This document shows, in pieces, positions 10,606 through 22,509 of a stretch of 64,000 bases of DNA (position 1 is the first letter of the stretch; every line of letters begins with the position of its first letter). Origin of the DNA: Balamuthia mandrillaris (lineage: Eukaryota > Discosea > Longamoebia > Balamuthiidae). The notes under the pieces are model-generated. The model saw nothing but the letters and a program-made list of their open reading frames with translations, did no database searches and was not told where the DNA came from. The stretch is from positions 155,954 through 219,953 of the forward strand of contig JAVKOQ010000068.1 in assembly GCA_031835245.1 (NCBI GenBank), given 5' to 3'. The position numbers were made by a program, and so were the translations under genes.

Positions 10606-10689
10606 AGCATTTGTTGAGTGTGATCTCCATCAAAACTTCGTGATACGATCGCAATGACATACCAGGTTGCAGCGAGACTTGAATTCCTT

Positions 10690-11649
10690 TGAGCAATGGC
10701 ACCATTGCAGGTCCTTGTCCTGCTGGATGTTGCTCCAAGGATGGCCCCAGATCCTTGCGAGAATGGGTAGAGAATGGAAGAGAAAACTGGGAGGAGCACT
10801 GCCGAGGAAGAGAACGCCTGGGGGACCGTCGAGAAGGTGAACGCTGGGAAGAATGCTGTTCAGAAGGTGAACACTGGGAAGAACGCTGTCGAGGGTGAGA
10901 ACGCTGGGGAGAGCGCTGTTCAGAAGAAAACCGGGGAAAGCGCTGTCGAGATGGAAAACGCCGGGGAGAGCGCTGTCGAGATGGAGAACCGGGAGAGGAG
11001 CACTGCCCAGTTGAAGGTGAAAAACACAAGGGAGTACTCTCCTTTTACTCCTCCTTCAACTTGGCCGACTTTTTTTAAAGTGCTGTTGCATTCTTCTGTG
11101 CGAGGAGGAAAAGCCAACCAGTCGTCCTCCAATGGTCCTGCTTTGCTTTCTCTTTTTTTCCCTAGCATCGGTTTTTTCTGGAGAACAAGTTCTGCACACC
11201 TGCGCTATTTTCGAGATACTCACATCAACGAAAAGCATAGAACCATCAAAAACAATGAGAGAAATGACATCAAAACTGCAGAGAGGGAAGATGGCAGCTA
11301 CCAAGATAGCAGTAATAGCACAGACAACGAAAATAGCGCAGATGCAGATAGCAACAACGACAGTGGTGATACCGATGAGAGCGAAGACTGTAATGATATA
11401 CAGAGAGTGAAGACAGCACAGAGATCGAAGAAAGCTAACAAAGCGAAGCTAGCGAAGCCAGCGAAGCCAGCGAAGCCAGCGAAGCCAGCGAAGCCAGCGA
11501 AGCCAGCGAAGCCAGCGAAGCCAGCGAAGCCAGCGAAGCCAGCGAAGCCAGCGAAGCCAGCGAAGCCAGCGAAGCCAGCGAAGCCAGCGAAGCCAGCGAA
11601 GCCAGCGAAGCCAGCAATGACAGTATTCACCCAAATTGGAGAGTTATGA
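10690..11649 (+). CDS. Hypothetical protein with glutamate-rich and Ala-Lys-Pro repeats
   Basis: A 291-codon frame (10,774-11,649) starts with imperfect repeats of about 10 residues (EENAGESAVQK-type, from a 30-bp DNA repeat). A middle section follows whose DNA is an inverted copy of 12,848-12,985, then an acidic stretch (STDNENSADADSNNDSGD), and last (AKP)n for about 55 residues encoded by a 9-bp minisatellite. Such a repeat resembles histone H1-like tails only in composition. The region is duplicated at 12,265-13,100 with loss of this frame, so it may not be a functional gene. No domain is recognised. Confidence 0.35.
11446..11613. repeat. 9-bp minisatellite (GCGAAGCCA)n
   Basis: About 18 nearly perfect copies, phase-locked to the codon frame so that each unit encodes Ala-Lys-Pro. 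Degenerate relatives of the same unit fill 13,100-13,480. Confidence 0.95.
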
Positions 11650-12260
11650 GTGCTGTAGTGCTGCTGTACTCACTAGCACAGAAATTCTCACCTTATTCAA
11701 CCGTAGAATTGCCAAAATGGTTTTTCCAAGAGCATAGCTGTCCACCTGATAGAAGAAAAGTTTTCATGGTCAATAACATGATTATCACCACGGAGAACAG
11801 GAGAAAAGAGGAGGAGAAAATGCCCCTCTATTCTGCTCCTGCCTGCATGCAAGATGTTTCTTGGATTCTTCAGCAACATACCTCTGTGGAATAGCTAACT
11901 GGCCCATGGCTGCATTGCATTAGGTGTAGCTCAGGAGGCATGCTAACAAGAGCGAAGCAAATAGGACTCAGTAACAGAGGAGAAAACAACGCAAGATCAT
12001 TGGCACGTCAATGCTGGTGTTCCAATCACGGTATTACAATACCCTTCTATTTGGAAACCCATGATTTCAAATCTTTGGAAGACCAGGAGACAGAAAGAAA
12101 AAAGAAGAAGTACAAAGAGGAAGAGAAAAAGAGAGAAAATGCTCATCAGCACGCGAACACAACTGAGAATGTTGAAGACTCACCAATTAGAACGGCATTA
12201 TTGTCTGAGTCCAGCATTATATTAGCTGGCTTTAGATCACGATCTTTGAAGAAGAGAGCA
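11650..12260. other. Spacer between the two duplicated blocks
   Basis: Short open frames occur on the plus strand (11,940-12,266 is lysine- and glutamate-rich), but nothing is recognisable. Confidence 0.35.
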
Positions 12261-12264
12261 GAGT

Positions 12265-13952
12265 AGGGAGAACGCCGGGGAGAGCGCTGTTCAGAAGGAG
12301 AACGCCGGGAAGAACGCTGTCAAGGGTGAGAACGCTGGGGAGAGCGCTGTTCAGAAGGAGAACACCGGGGAGAGCGCTGTTCAGAAGAAGACCGGGGAAA
12401 GCGCTGTCGAGATGGAGAACGCCGGGGAGAGCGCTGTCGAGATGGAGAACCCAGTTGAAGGTGAAAAACACAGGGGGGAAGTCGGCCAAGTTGAAGGAGT
12501 AAAAGGAGAGTACTCCCTTGTCGAAGAACAAAAGGAGGAAGTATGTCTTGTAGTAGAAGGGGAAAACCCCTGCCGAGAAGGAGTAGAAGAACTCAAAGGA
12601 GAACGAAGCAAGGAGCGCTGAGGACCAAAAAAAAAAAGTAAGCAGATCAGCAAAAACAACATTCTAAGCAATCTGTTTAACGAAAAGAAGGTTACCGTGG
12701 GTGGACGATCAGAGAGCAGCAACAGCCAACAGACCTGTGTTGTGCGTTGCGTGATCAGAAGTATTTTCTTTTCTTTCCCCCAAAAGAAAATAATTTACGG
12801 CTGCAGTATTGCTGCTCGATTTGAGGTCGCTTATTCCTTCTGATTCTTCACTTCGCGTGCAGAATTTGTTCTCCAGAAAAAACCAAGGCGAGGCAGAGGA
12901 AACAAGAGAAAGCAGAGCAGGGGGTGGGAGGACGACTGGTTGGCTTTTCCTCCTCACACAGAAGAATGCAACAGCACTTCCATCCGCTGGGGTTCATTAT
13001 TTGAAGATATTCACATCAACAAAAAGTGTTGAGTCACCAAAAACAATGAGAGAAACGACATCAGATGAGAGCGAAGACTGCAATGACATAACAGAGAGTG
13101 AAGACAGCAAAGAGAACGAAGCCAGCGAAGACAGCAAAGACAGCGAAGCCAGCAAAGACAGCGAACAGTGAAGCCAGCAAAAACAGCAAACAGCGAAGAC
13201 AGCGAACAGTGAAGACAGCGAAGCCAGCGAAATGCAAAGAGAGTGAAGACAGCAAAGAGAGCGAAGCCAGCGAAGCCAGCGAACAGTGAAGCCAGCAAAA
13301 ACAGCAAACAGAGAAGACAGCGAAGACAGCGAAGACAGCAAAGCCAGCAAAGACAGTGAAGCCAGCGAAGACAGCAAAGAGAGCGAAGCCAGCGAACAGT
13401 GAAGCCAGCGAAGACAGCAAAGAGAGCGAAGCCAGCGAAGCCAGCGAAGAGAGCCAAGACAGCGAAGAGAGTGAAGAGAGCGAAGACAGCAAAGAAATCG
13501 AAGATATCAAAGAGAGTGAAGAGAGCAAAGAGAGCGTGGAGAGCGTGGAGTGCGAAGGCATTGATGACAGCAACGGCTGTGACAACAACGATGGCAACTA
13601 TGATAGCAACGGCAATGATGACAGCAATGGCAACAATGATAGAGAAGATGACAGAGAGGATTGTGACATTGATGGCGACGATGACAACGAAGACTGTGAT
13701 GACAGAGAAAGCTGTAATGACTGCGATGACGGAGAAGAGAGCATTGACTGCGATGACAGAGAAGGCAGCACTGCCAGCAAAGACTTTGATGACAGCGATG
13801 GCAATGATGACTGGGACTACAGCGAAGGCTGGGATGACAACAGAGGCATCAACTACATGAATACGTTGCAGAGAGTGAAGAGGACAGAGAAATACCAGGA
13901 CTTGTACCGCAACACATACATTATACGTTTACACAAAGCAAAACAACACTAA
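12265..13952 (+). repeat. Diverged second copy of the 10.8-11.4 kb block, with acidic repeat frames
   Basis: 12,270-12,460 repeats the 30-bp GAGAACGCYGGGGAGAGCGC motif of 10,860-11,000. 12,848-12,985 is the reverse complement of 11,079-11,200, and 13,005-13,100 again matches 11,211-11,410 directly. After that the 9-12 bp AGCGAAGCC/GACAGCAAA units run to about 13,560. The frame 13,356-13,952 (198 codons) encodes Ser/Glu/Asp/Lys repeats and then an Asp/Asn/Gly-rich segment ending in a more ordinary sequence (QRVKRTEKYQDLYRNTY). A host gene with an acidic low-complexity domain is possible but unproven. Confidence 0.45.
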
Positions 13953-15050
13953 AACGACTTGCACAACAGCAACTGCGAGCATATAGAAGAAGAAAACTTT
14001 GAAGACGAAGAAACAAGAACGAAGTAGACAGTGAAGAACAAGAAGACGATGCAGAACAAAACGAACACAAAACTACAGGTGTAGTGTCATCCAGCCAGCA
14101 GTTGTTTCTTACTCAAATCTTCACGACCCTACTTCCTCTTTAGTTTTACTTGATTGTTTTTAAAGCAAGCTTTTGACCAGTAGAGTGGTTGCTCTGTGTC
14201 CGGTAAACACCAGACCGCTTCCGATGGGATGGAGGGGGAACACAGCAAGGAAAGGGCGCCGCGGTTACCTGACGGGCCAGAACTGCGGGAAATGGGGATG
14301 GAGCCTCTGCATAGGGATGGCTGTTCCTTCTCGATGTCGGCCACGTGGCCATTGCGTCGAACTGGTAGTCCACGTCGCGCTTGTAGTCATTGTCGTTGAT
14401 AAACAGGACCTTTGAGGATACAAGGGTTGATCCCAATGGAGGTTTCGGGATGGTCGTGGCTAAAAGACTTGGGTAACAAAACAGGAATGGGGCAACAAAG
14501 GGGGTAAGTCGAAGAAGATTTAAAATCAAAAAAAGGGGTACCATTTGCGAGCGGCGAAGAGGCGGAGGTTGAATCGGACGGTGGAGCCCCAGCGGGAGCG
14601 AGTGGGAATGCATCTGGGGATGTCCCATCGGCAGCAGGGATATATCTCCAGTACAACACCTTTACCAAAACGCGATCACCGTTGGCCAGATTGTGCTGCA
14701 CTAAGCTTGACGATGAACCTACGCGCTTTTCCTTCACGTTTCTTCCATTTAGTGTACATTTTTCATTTTTGTTTCCTGTTCATTCAAGCTTACTTTCTGT
14801 AAAGACAGGCGCGACCCGCGTACAACGTTACTGACGCATTCCTCCTCCAGTGTCCAAAAAAAGGATCGACATCTCAAAGGCGGAACCCGACTCAGGCGGG
14901 TTGACTGCTGTCGTTGGAAATCGAACTGCGCCCAGGTGGGTTTGATTTTGTCGACACCGGGCTCACACGCACAGAGGTATTGTTGGCCTTTCAAAGGAAC
15001 TTGTTGTTGCTCCAACAAAATCGTTACAAGGAATTGTGTGCTGCTGGCTT
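13953..15050. other. Stretch with unassigned minus-strand frames
   Basis: Frames at 14,146-14,628 and 14,387-14,737 on the minus strand are open; one contains NGDRVLVKVLYWRY, faintly like the C-terminal part of an LTR-element integrase. This is too weak to assign. A (TTCTCC)n tract follows at 15,060-15,135. Confidence 0.3.
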
Positions 15051-15171
15051 GTTACCTCCTTCTCCTCCTCCTCTTTTCCTTCTCCTTCCTTCTCCTTCTC
15101 CTTCTCCTTCTCCTTCTCCTTCTCCTTCTCCTTCCCTCCTTTTGCAAAGAGAAGCACTCTGAATGTTCCGT

Positions 15172-15879
15172 TCATGACTGGTTGCGATGCTGTAGCATTG
15201 TTTCCAAGTACTTTACACCCATTTGTGGCAGAATGTTAGGAAGCAGCTGTTTCAACGCTGTTACAGGTTTTTTTTAACTTGGTTTAATCCAGAAAGAAAG
15301 AAACGACAAGAAAAAGAGAGAGAGAGAGAGAGAGAGAGTGAGAGAGAGAGAGAAGTAATGCACAAGCAATGAAGGAAGAGAACTAGAGGGAGAAACCTTT
15401 CTTTTGAGGAGAACCCTGAATGGTCATGGTATATGAGGGGAACGAGCTGGACACTGAAAATAACAAAGCACAAACCGTTCGTTAAGAGCGATCCACAAAA
15501 GATACAGCAAATCATGGAAGAGGTACCTTCCGGCCTTTCGAAATGCAACACACTGCCATCTTCCAAGAACATGTTGACCTATTCGTAGCATATGATAAAA
15601 TAGATGTAAACAAAATAACGAACAGCACCGTGTGAAACAAAGAAAAAAAGAAGAAAAAGCGAAAGAAGTCAGACAACGCTCTTTTACCTCGCTGACGTCT
15701 CCGACAGGGTACAAGCCTACTTTTTCGGCCAGCGTCTTTGTAGGGTTCTTCTTGTTGCCGCTATTTGCAAGCACATTATTATTACTCTTGCCCTTCCCCT
15801 TTTTACCCTTTCTCCTCACGGAGCCTTTGCCGCCCGTCCGGACTTGTTCTACTGGAAAGCGACGCACCTCATGCCCCAT
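15172..15879 (-). CDS. Nascent polypeptide-associated complex subunit beta (BTF3-like)
   Basis: Four exons (15,879-15,688; 15,578-15,527; 15,453-15,397; 15,257-15,172) join in frame to 128 aa. The N-terminal part has RTGGKGSVRRKGKKGKGK, the basic RRK ribosome-binding motif of NAC-beta. The NAC beta-barrel follows: EVNMFLEDGSVLHFERPE, SYTMTIQGSPQKK and LKQLLPNILPQMG. NAC-beta pairs with NAC-alpha at the ribosome exit tunnel and shields nascent chains in the cytosol. The length is slightly shorter than the usual 150-160 aa, with a brief C-terminus. The Met at 15,879 is chosen because it gives an N-terminus of ordinary NAC length, although the frame stays open upstream. The last intron carries a (CT)n tract on the sense strand. 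Its upstream neighbour on the same strand is the kinase gene, which ends at 16,068. Confidence 0.9.
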
Positions 15880-15961
15880 CCTCTCTTTGGTCGTCTTCTT
15901 TCTTTGCTTGTTCTGTTTGGTTTCACTGAACCACTTTTCCAGAACAATAAGCAGGTAGGTT

Positions 15962-16042
15962 ACTCTTGCAGCTCTGCTCTCTCCTCTCTCCTCTCTTTGT
16001 CTCTCTCTTCTCCCTTCTCTCGTCTCTCTCCTCTCTTTTGCG
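15962..16042. repeat. CT-rich microsatellite between NAC-beta and the kinase
   Basis: Imperfect CTCTCTTC tract on the plus strand, in the short intergenic gap. Confidence 0.7.
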
Positions 16043-16067
16043 CTCGTTTTTTGTACAACAGTTTAGA

Positions 16068-19000
16068 TTAGAAAAAAGCAAAGGCCATTCGTGGCCGACT
16101 CCAAAGGTACAAACCGGTGCCCAACAGCAACAAACTAGCAGCACCAAGGACCATCAACAACTGCCCTGAGCTCTGAGGTTTCGGTTGACCGGCGTTCTGT
16201 TGGTATGCATTCGTAGGGGCTATCTTCCGTGCATGCAGCTCATCTGCTTCTTCTTCTTGCTCGGGTTCTGATTTTTCTTGCTCTTCTGTTTCATTTTCTT
16301 GTTTATCAACTTCTTCTGTTGGCCCTTGTTCTTCTTCTTGTTCTTGTTGTGCTATTGCTCCATGGCTTGCTCCTTCGAATCCTTGTTCTTGCTGCTTTGG
16401 TTGTTTGAACAGAGGTATTTTATGTTCTGCTTGTTCGTTTCCTGCTTCTCCTTCGTCTCCTCGGCTTTCTTGCTCTTGCTCTTGCTCTTGCTCTTGCTCT
16501 TGCTCTTGCTCTTGCTCTTGCTCTTGCTCTTGCTCTTGCTCTTGCTCTTGCTCTTGCTCTTGCTCTTGCTCTTGCTCTTGCTCTCGTTCTTCCCGTTCTT
16601 CCCGTTCTTCTCTTGCTCCGTCTGGCAGTTGCTCTTCGGATTGCCTTAATCTCTCTTTTCCATCGTTGCTTTCATTAGTTAATTCGATTCGCCTTTCCTC
16701 TTGTTCTTCTGCGTGAGTTCCAGCTTGATCCTCTGTTGCCAAGTCCATTTGACAAGCGTTCTCCTGCTTTTCAACGTGCTCTTTTTTCTCCTCCCTATGC
16801 TGTTCTGCTTGGTCGTCATTGCCTCTTTCTCCGTCCAGCAATGGCATGATATCTACAGGTTGCCTTTGTTTCCTCTCATCCTCCTCTTCCTCTTTGATGT
16901 CATCTTCAGGAGGGTTTGTCCTTCGTTGGCCAACAGTGAACAACAAGTCTTGCAAACTCTTCAATTCGTCAACTTCTTGTGTTGCGTTCGTAGTAGAGCT
17001 TGCTTCTTCTCCCTCACGAGATGGTGACAAGATGGATAATGGAGTGAGGGGTTTGGTAACGGAGCGTCTGTCGAAGATCTTAGCAAGTTCTTCTCTTCTC
17101 TCTTTTCTCTTTGCTTTGAGAAAGAAGTCGAGATTCTTGTTGTCAAAACGTTTGGTGATGTTGGATAGATTCTTCGTCAATTCTTGTTCGTCGTCTGGTT
17201 TTGCTTCTGCTTCCGCTTCCGCTTCTTCAGAATTGACTTTTTCTTTAGGGTCACCTTTTTGACTTCTTCTTCGACTCCGTTTGCCGGATGTGTTTCGAGG
17301 GGACACTTGATCCTCCTCTTTCTTCCTTTTCTTTTCTTCGTCTTCTTTTTTTTCTTTTTCTTTCTCTTTCTCTTCCAGCTGCTCCTCTTTCTAAGACGAA
17401 TGAATAAGTTATAGTTATTCCAACAAGAGTGACAAGATTTAGTTGAAGTCAATAGGTACCATTCGCATTTGATCAATTCGTTTCAGCAGTTCTCCAACTA
17501 CTTCTTCCGTATTCTCTGACTTGGCTTTTTGCAAAAATGAATGCTAACAATAAGAACACAAACGTTTTAAAATATATCAGGCAAAACGTAAGAAAAAACA
17601 ACAGGCTGCCCTGAAGTGGAAGATGAAGTTGAAGAGTTACCTCAAGAAGTTCGTGAGCAGAGGGTCTATCAACTGGATCGAATTCGAGACAAGTACTCAA
17701 AAACGAAAGAAAGTGCTTCGACCATTTGCTTTCATCACGTAAACCCGGTTTTTTTTCTGGGTTGCACATCTTCGACATTGCCTGAAGGTTATAACAACTA
17801 ACGTGAGAAGAAGTAAAAGAAGAAGAAAAGGTGATTCAGCAGAAATGGAAACGTTCATGAAAATAAGCCAACCTTCATCAAAGGTTCTCCCCAAAATGGA
17901 GGATATCCTTCAGCTAGTTCGATGGCAGTGATGGCAAGCGACCAAATGTCAGTCTTGTCGTCATACTTATCTCCGTTGAGTACCTGCGGAGACATCCAGA
18001 ATGTTGTGCCAGTGGTTGTGTCTCGGCCTTCGCGGCCTTCCGTGAGCTTTGCTGATACACCAAAATCAGCTGTTTTTTGTTTGGAGATTATTTACTGTAA
18101 TATTAGTTGCTCCTGAAATAAGTGAAAGAAGGAAGGAAGAAACTTGTTTGAAGAAAAAAGGATACCAAGCTTCACTTTTCCTTTTTGGCTGAGAAGAATG
18201 TTGGCTGCCTTTATGTCTCGATGGATGATCTGTTTTAGGTCAGGTAAGTCAATATAGTTCGATTGCAACAGAGAAGAGAAGAAGAGACCTTGTTATCATG
18301 CAAATAGGCGAGACCAACAGTGACCTCTCTGAGGATAACAGCTAATTGTCTCTCGCTCAAAATATGATATCGCAACAAATCCTGTAAGGCTCCTCCACTG
18401 CAAAACTCCATCAAGATCTGTTACAAAGTTCACCATTACATATTAAATTATGATTGTAAAGAAACAAAACAAAACAACAAGAAAGAAGAAAAAGAAAAGA
18501 ATGAGAACAGAAAGAATAGTTAAAAACAAGAGGATAAAATAACACAAAAGGAAGGCCAGCATTACCCATAAGGCCTTGCCATGACGGCAGGTTCCATAGT
18601 ACTGAACGATGTTGTCATGAGAGCAGGCCTTCAGGATGTCGATTTCTTTGTCGAGGGCGTCCTTGGTGGGTCCTCTCAAGTTGGTGCAGCTCTTGGCCGC
18701 TATGATGGCTTGTGTGGCCTTATGTCTTACTTTAAATACCATTCCGTACGCTCTTTTTTTTTTTTTTTGTTTTTTTTTTTTCGAAGATGAGAACAAAAGA
18801 AAATAAAAACAAAATAAAAATAATAATAATAACCCTTTGCCGAGTTCTTGTATGACTTCAAATTGGTCTTCGGAGCCGTCGCCAGAGTTCCAAAGAAAGT
18901 CCTCCGTGACGTGGAACATGCGCACCACGTTGGACGGATTGGAAATATAGAGCGCGTCTCGCTCGGAAGCGGAAGAACCCCCTCCTCCGCTCTCCTTCCT

Positions 19001-19150
19001 TCCTCTATTTTTTTCCTTCTTCTTTTTGTCTTTCTTGTCCCCTCCTCCTCTCAAAATGGCAGACCCACCAAAGATAGAAGAACCTCCTCCCCCCTCTTTT
19101 TCTATCGTATCCCCATCGGTGACGATCCGACTGCTCAGCCGCTTGAGCAT
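16068..19150 (-). CDS. STE20/MST-like protein kinase with a C-terminal membrane anchor
   Basis: Eight exons (19,150-18,834; 18,752-18,566; 18,417-18,289; 18,229-18,166; 18,069-17,873; 17,781-17,641; 17,543-17,460; 17,390-16,068) give 813 aa with consistent phases. The kinase domain (about 85-370) has ELGKGAYGMVFK, the VAIK-type lysine in IIAAKSC, the catalytic loop IIHRDIKAANILL and ADFGVSAKL. The activation end is GTTFWMSPQVL; SPQ replaces the usual APE, losing the Glu that pairs with the C-lobe Arg. FDPVDRPSAHELL closes the C-lobe. The layout is that of germinal-centre kinases. The last exon adds about 440 residues, highly charged and coiled-coil-like with a (EQ)n run, ending in LLMVLGAASLLLLGTGLYLW and a short basic/aromatic tail, a typical tail anchor. 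No SARAH domain is seen. A membrane-tethered STE20 kinase is unusual. Confidence 0.9.
16476..16590. repeat. (TTGCTC)n exonic microsatellite
   Basis: About 19 hexamers in the kinase tail, encoding Glu-Gln on the minus strand. It is purine-rich in the sense direction, unlike the intronic tracts. Confidence 0.95.
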
Positions 19151-19254
19151 TTTTTTTTTCCTCTTCGTTTCTCTTTTTTTTTGTTTGTTTGTTTGCTTAG
19201 GGAACCGGTTTATTATTGCGTTACCCCGAAATTACATTGCCTTAAGAGGCCGCC

Positions 19255-19375
19255 ACGAACCACGTAAGCGTTATCGCGAAGCTGTCCTTCAAAGTGAAGG
19301 ATGGAGTCCTTGCCTCAAGCCAGCGGCGGTAGCCTGCCGTCGAACGAAGTCAAAAAGGAATTTTTGGATCCGAAT
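19255..19375 (-). mobile_element. Ty3/gypsy gag relic
   Basis: About 120 bp clearly similar to 1,432-1,550 of the gypsy fossil (shared GTTATCGCGAAG, GTCCTTCAAA, GCCAGCGGCGGT, GTCGAACGA). It is a short fragment lying between the kinase start and the PPR gene's 3' end. No LTR is visible. Confidence 0.65.
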
Positions 19376-19639
19376 ATCTTTCTCTCTACCTTCCCTAGAA
19401 CTTTCCTGAGCCTTAGAACTTAAACACATGTTCCTTCCTTTTCATTAAATACATTTGGCTCCCGTCTCTCTCTTTGTCTCTTTCTTAGTTCTGTGCTTAG
19501 GTTTCAACAGGAAGACGCTCATTCTCTTCTGTCTCTTCTTCTCTCCTCTGTTGCGCCTATAGACTATATTGACCAACGATCGTTACGGATGGGGATACAA
19601 TAAAAAAGAGGGAGGAGGAAAGTAAAGAGATCATCGTCA

Positions 19640-20083
19640 TCAAGGAAGATTGCGCTGGTACTCAAGACGAAGATTTGCCGACATGATGCTCCTCACCAAG
19701 TTGGCGTTGGTGCTGCTGTTGGGAACGTGGTCCTTCTTCATGTCGCTGTAGAGCTGAAGCACCATTGGCTGGTCGTCCAAGGACTGGCCATAAAATCGGA
19801 AAAGATGGCCATACGTTGTTTCATCAAGGCGAAAGTTGAATGTTTTGCTATCGTTGAGCATCATTTGGTGGAAGCGTAGTGTACTCTCAGCGAGAAATCG
19901 GGCCTTATTGGGATCATCCTCCTCGCCGGTGGCAAGCCGCTCATGAAGCATACGAACAAAGTGCTTCAAGAGGATATTGTACGAGTGGATGTTGGGCACC
20001 ACACGTCCATCTCGCACATCGCCTACTAGATCTCCGTCATCTTCCTTTGTATTGTGTGTTTTGTTGGATTGTTGGGTAAATCG

Positions 20084-20124
<41 letters not shown>

Positions 20125-21993
20125 CGCAAAAAAGAGACGAGGGAAGAAAACGAGAGAAGAAAGACGCACAGCAACTACGACTCTCCTGCCCGCCAAGTTT
20201 TCGCTTGCATTCCTCTTCATGTTCTCCAACACCTTCAATGCGCTCTCCAAGTCATCGTTGTTGGCATAGAAGGTAATAAGTGCGTTGTAGGTATGAGACT
20301 CCCATGCTATCTCCAGCTTCTTCATCAGACGCAGCACCTCCAACAGCTGCTCCTTGCGGTTGTGGGCGAGGCAGATGCTGACGAAGTTTTGCATGGTGCG
20401 GCGAGAGGGTCGGAAGCCATTCTTGTTCATGCGTTTCAGGACGGCCCATGCTTTTTCGAGATGGCCGGCTTCACCGCAGGCAGTTATCAACGAGTCATAA
20501 GTGGAACTATCTGGTGTTGCATCTATCGTTTCAAAAATAAAAATAGCAAAAGAAAACAACAAATTAGAAAAGAGGAAACAAAGAGAAAGAACAGAGAAAG
20601 GAAGCAAGGAAGTACAGTCATCGGGATATTTTTCCATGTTGCGAAGCATATCTAGGGCATGGTCGTAGTCGCCAGCATAAGCAGCAGCCAGAAGATAGGC
20701 GTTATAGGTAGAAGTAGGCGGCACAAAGCCTTTCTCCTTCAACTGTGCCATAGTGCTCTTGACCAGATCCAACCGCTTCTCCTTGCCGTATGCCATCAGA
20801 GCAAAGGTGGTGATATAAGGGTCAGGAACAATTTTGTCCTTGCTTTCCATCGTATGAAAGGTTGAAATGACTTTATGAGGGATGTTCGCCTTGTGATAGG
20901 CTCGGATGAGTTGATAGTAGTAAGACGAGGTGGGAGTTAAGTTCCTCGCCCTCATTTCCTTTCGTACTCGCAGTGCCGTCGTTTCCACGTGTGCAGGTGT
21001 GGAGCAGCAACTGAGAATGCTTGTGTAGGTAGAAACAGTTGGTTCCAAACCTGAGAGAAAGAGAGTGAGAGGAGAAGGAGAAGGAGAAGGAGAAGGAGAA
21101 GGAGAAGGAGAAGGAGAGAAGGAGGGAAGGAGAAGGAGAAGGAGAAGGAGAAGGAGAAGGAGAAGGAGAAGGAGAAGGAGAAGAGAAGGAAAGGAGAAGG
21201 AGAAGGAGAAGGAAGAAGGAGAAGGAGAAGGAGAAGGAGAAGGAGAAGGAGAAGGAGAAGGAGAAGGAGAAGGAGAAGGAGAAGGAGAAGGAGAAGGAGA
21301 AGGAGAAGGAGAAGGAGATAAAAAATTAAGATGGCTACCTTTGGCCAAAAGGTCGTCCCATAGAGTCATGGCTTTGCCGTGGTCCTCAATACCGCCGCAG
21401 ATCTTAATGGCAACGTCATAGTCGGCAACGGTCGGCTGTTGTCCAGACAGCAACGGCTTCAAGAGGTCGAGCGCTTTCCCGTGTTGCCCCAAACCAGAGT
21501 AGGCGTCCGCCACCACGCGGGGATGAAGGTAAGGCGTGAGGTCCTTGTCCGTTACCCCCATCTGCACGGCCCGATCGAGGAGAGGGACAAGGCGCAATTT
21601 GCTGAACTTGCGGAGGAAGAAGCCCATTTCTTCTTGCAGTTTTTTTCGCTGGTCACTCCCCATTTGTTGCTGGTTGCTCTGCCTCAGCTCCTGCACAAAG
21701 GTGTTAAACTTTTCACTCCACACTTGAGAGAGGTGCTCTTTTTTATGCTTTTCTGGGGTCGCCGTTGATTCCGCCTTCTTTTCTGTGTCTTTGCTGCCAC
21801 TCCGAGGGGCTTGATCGGAGAAGCACCGGGAAGGAGAAACGATGCAGGCAGCGGGTGCGCACATGGAGGAGGAGGATGGTACTGGCCTCTGGGCTACATA
21901 TGAGCGCGAAAGACCGACCCGTGAAATGGGACCCACAAAAGAGGGAACGCTCGGCCGAAAGGACCAAAGTTTTGTTGAGCTGCCGCGCCGCAT
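19640..21993 (-). CDS. Pentatricopeptide repeat (PPR) protein, probably mitochondrial
   Basis: Four exons (21,993-21,339; 21,050-20,616; 20,522-20,182; 20,044-19,640) join in frame to 611 aa. The first 60 residues are rich in Arg and Ser and poor in acids, as in a mitochondrial presequence. At least eight degenerate 35-residue PPR motifs follow, for example ATPDSSTYDSLITACGEAG, SHTYNALITFYANNDDLES and TSTYNAYLLAAAYAGDYDHA. PPR proteins bind organellar RNA in a sequence-specific way and act in its processing, stability or translation. No DYW editing domain or endonuclease domain is present. Introns 1 and 3 hold pyrimidine microsatellites on the sense strand; the first leaves only 18 bp before the acceptor. 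The donor of intron 3 (GTCGTA) is weak but keeps the frame. Confidence 0.9.
21069..21310. repeat. (GGAGAA)n microsatellite in PPR intron 1
   Basis: About 240 bp, CTTCTC-type on the sense (minus) strand, stopping 18 bp before the intron's 3' splice site. Confidence 0.95.
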
Positions 21994-22389
21994 CCCCCTC
22001 TTTTCTTTTCTTTTTTTTTCTTTTTTTTCTTTTTTGTTTGAGGGGCCTTATGCTCGGATTCAGAAAGGCATCCTTTGGGTTCCATTTGAGTCTGTCCTCC
22101 ATGGTTCGCTTTCAACGGTGAACCGTAAATCCAATCAAGCGACCCATGGAGGACAGACTCAAGCTGTTGGAAAGCGCAAGATAAGTCCTTGCTTTATGAC
22201 GTTTGGCTGCGTTTTCCGTTCCTTGTTGCAAATGCAGAGATATACACGTCATACTCTTTGAGGACGAAGAAACATGAGGGAGAGAGCAAAAGCAACAGGA
22301 AGACAACGCAGGAGCAGTGCGTGGCCATGGTTTGTTATTGACGGAATGGGTGGTAATGCTTGCTTTCACAATTCCTCTTAGTGGTTACC

Positions 22390-22391
<2 letters not shown>
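21994..22391. other. Upstream region of the PPR gene with a fragment of the MEDRLQ family
   Basis: 22,141-22,250 is a degenerate copy of the ATG region of the family at 9.05 and 25.46 kb (CATGGAGGACAGACTC, then TTGTTGCAAATGCAGAGA). Nothing else is recognised. Confidence 0.45.

Positions 22392-22451
<60 letters not shown>
22392..22451. repeat. (GT)n microsatellite
   Basis: Thirty perfect GT dinucleotides. Confidence 0.98.
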
Positions 22452-22459
<8 letters not shown>

Positions 22460-22509
22460 GGTGAGAACGGGTCTCTAACCTTCGTTTGTTGCTGCATTGT
22501 GGTGGCAAC

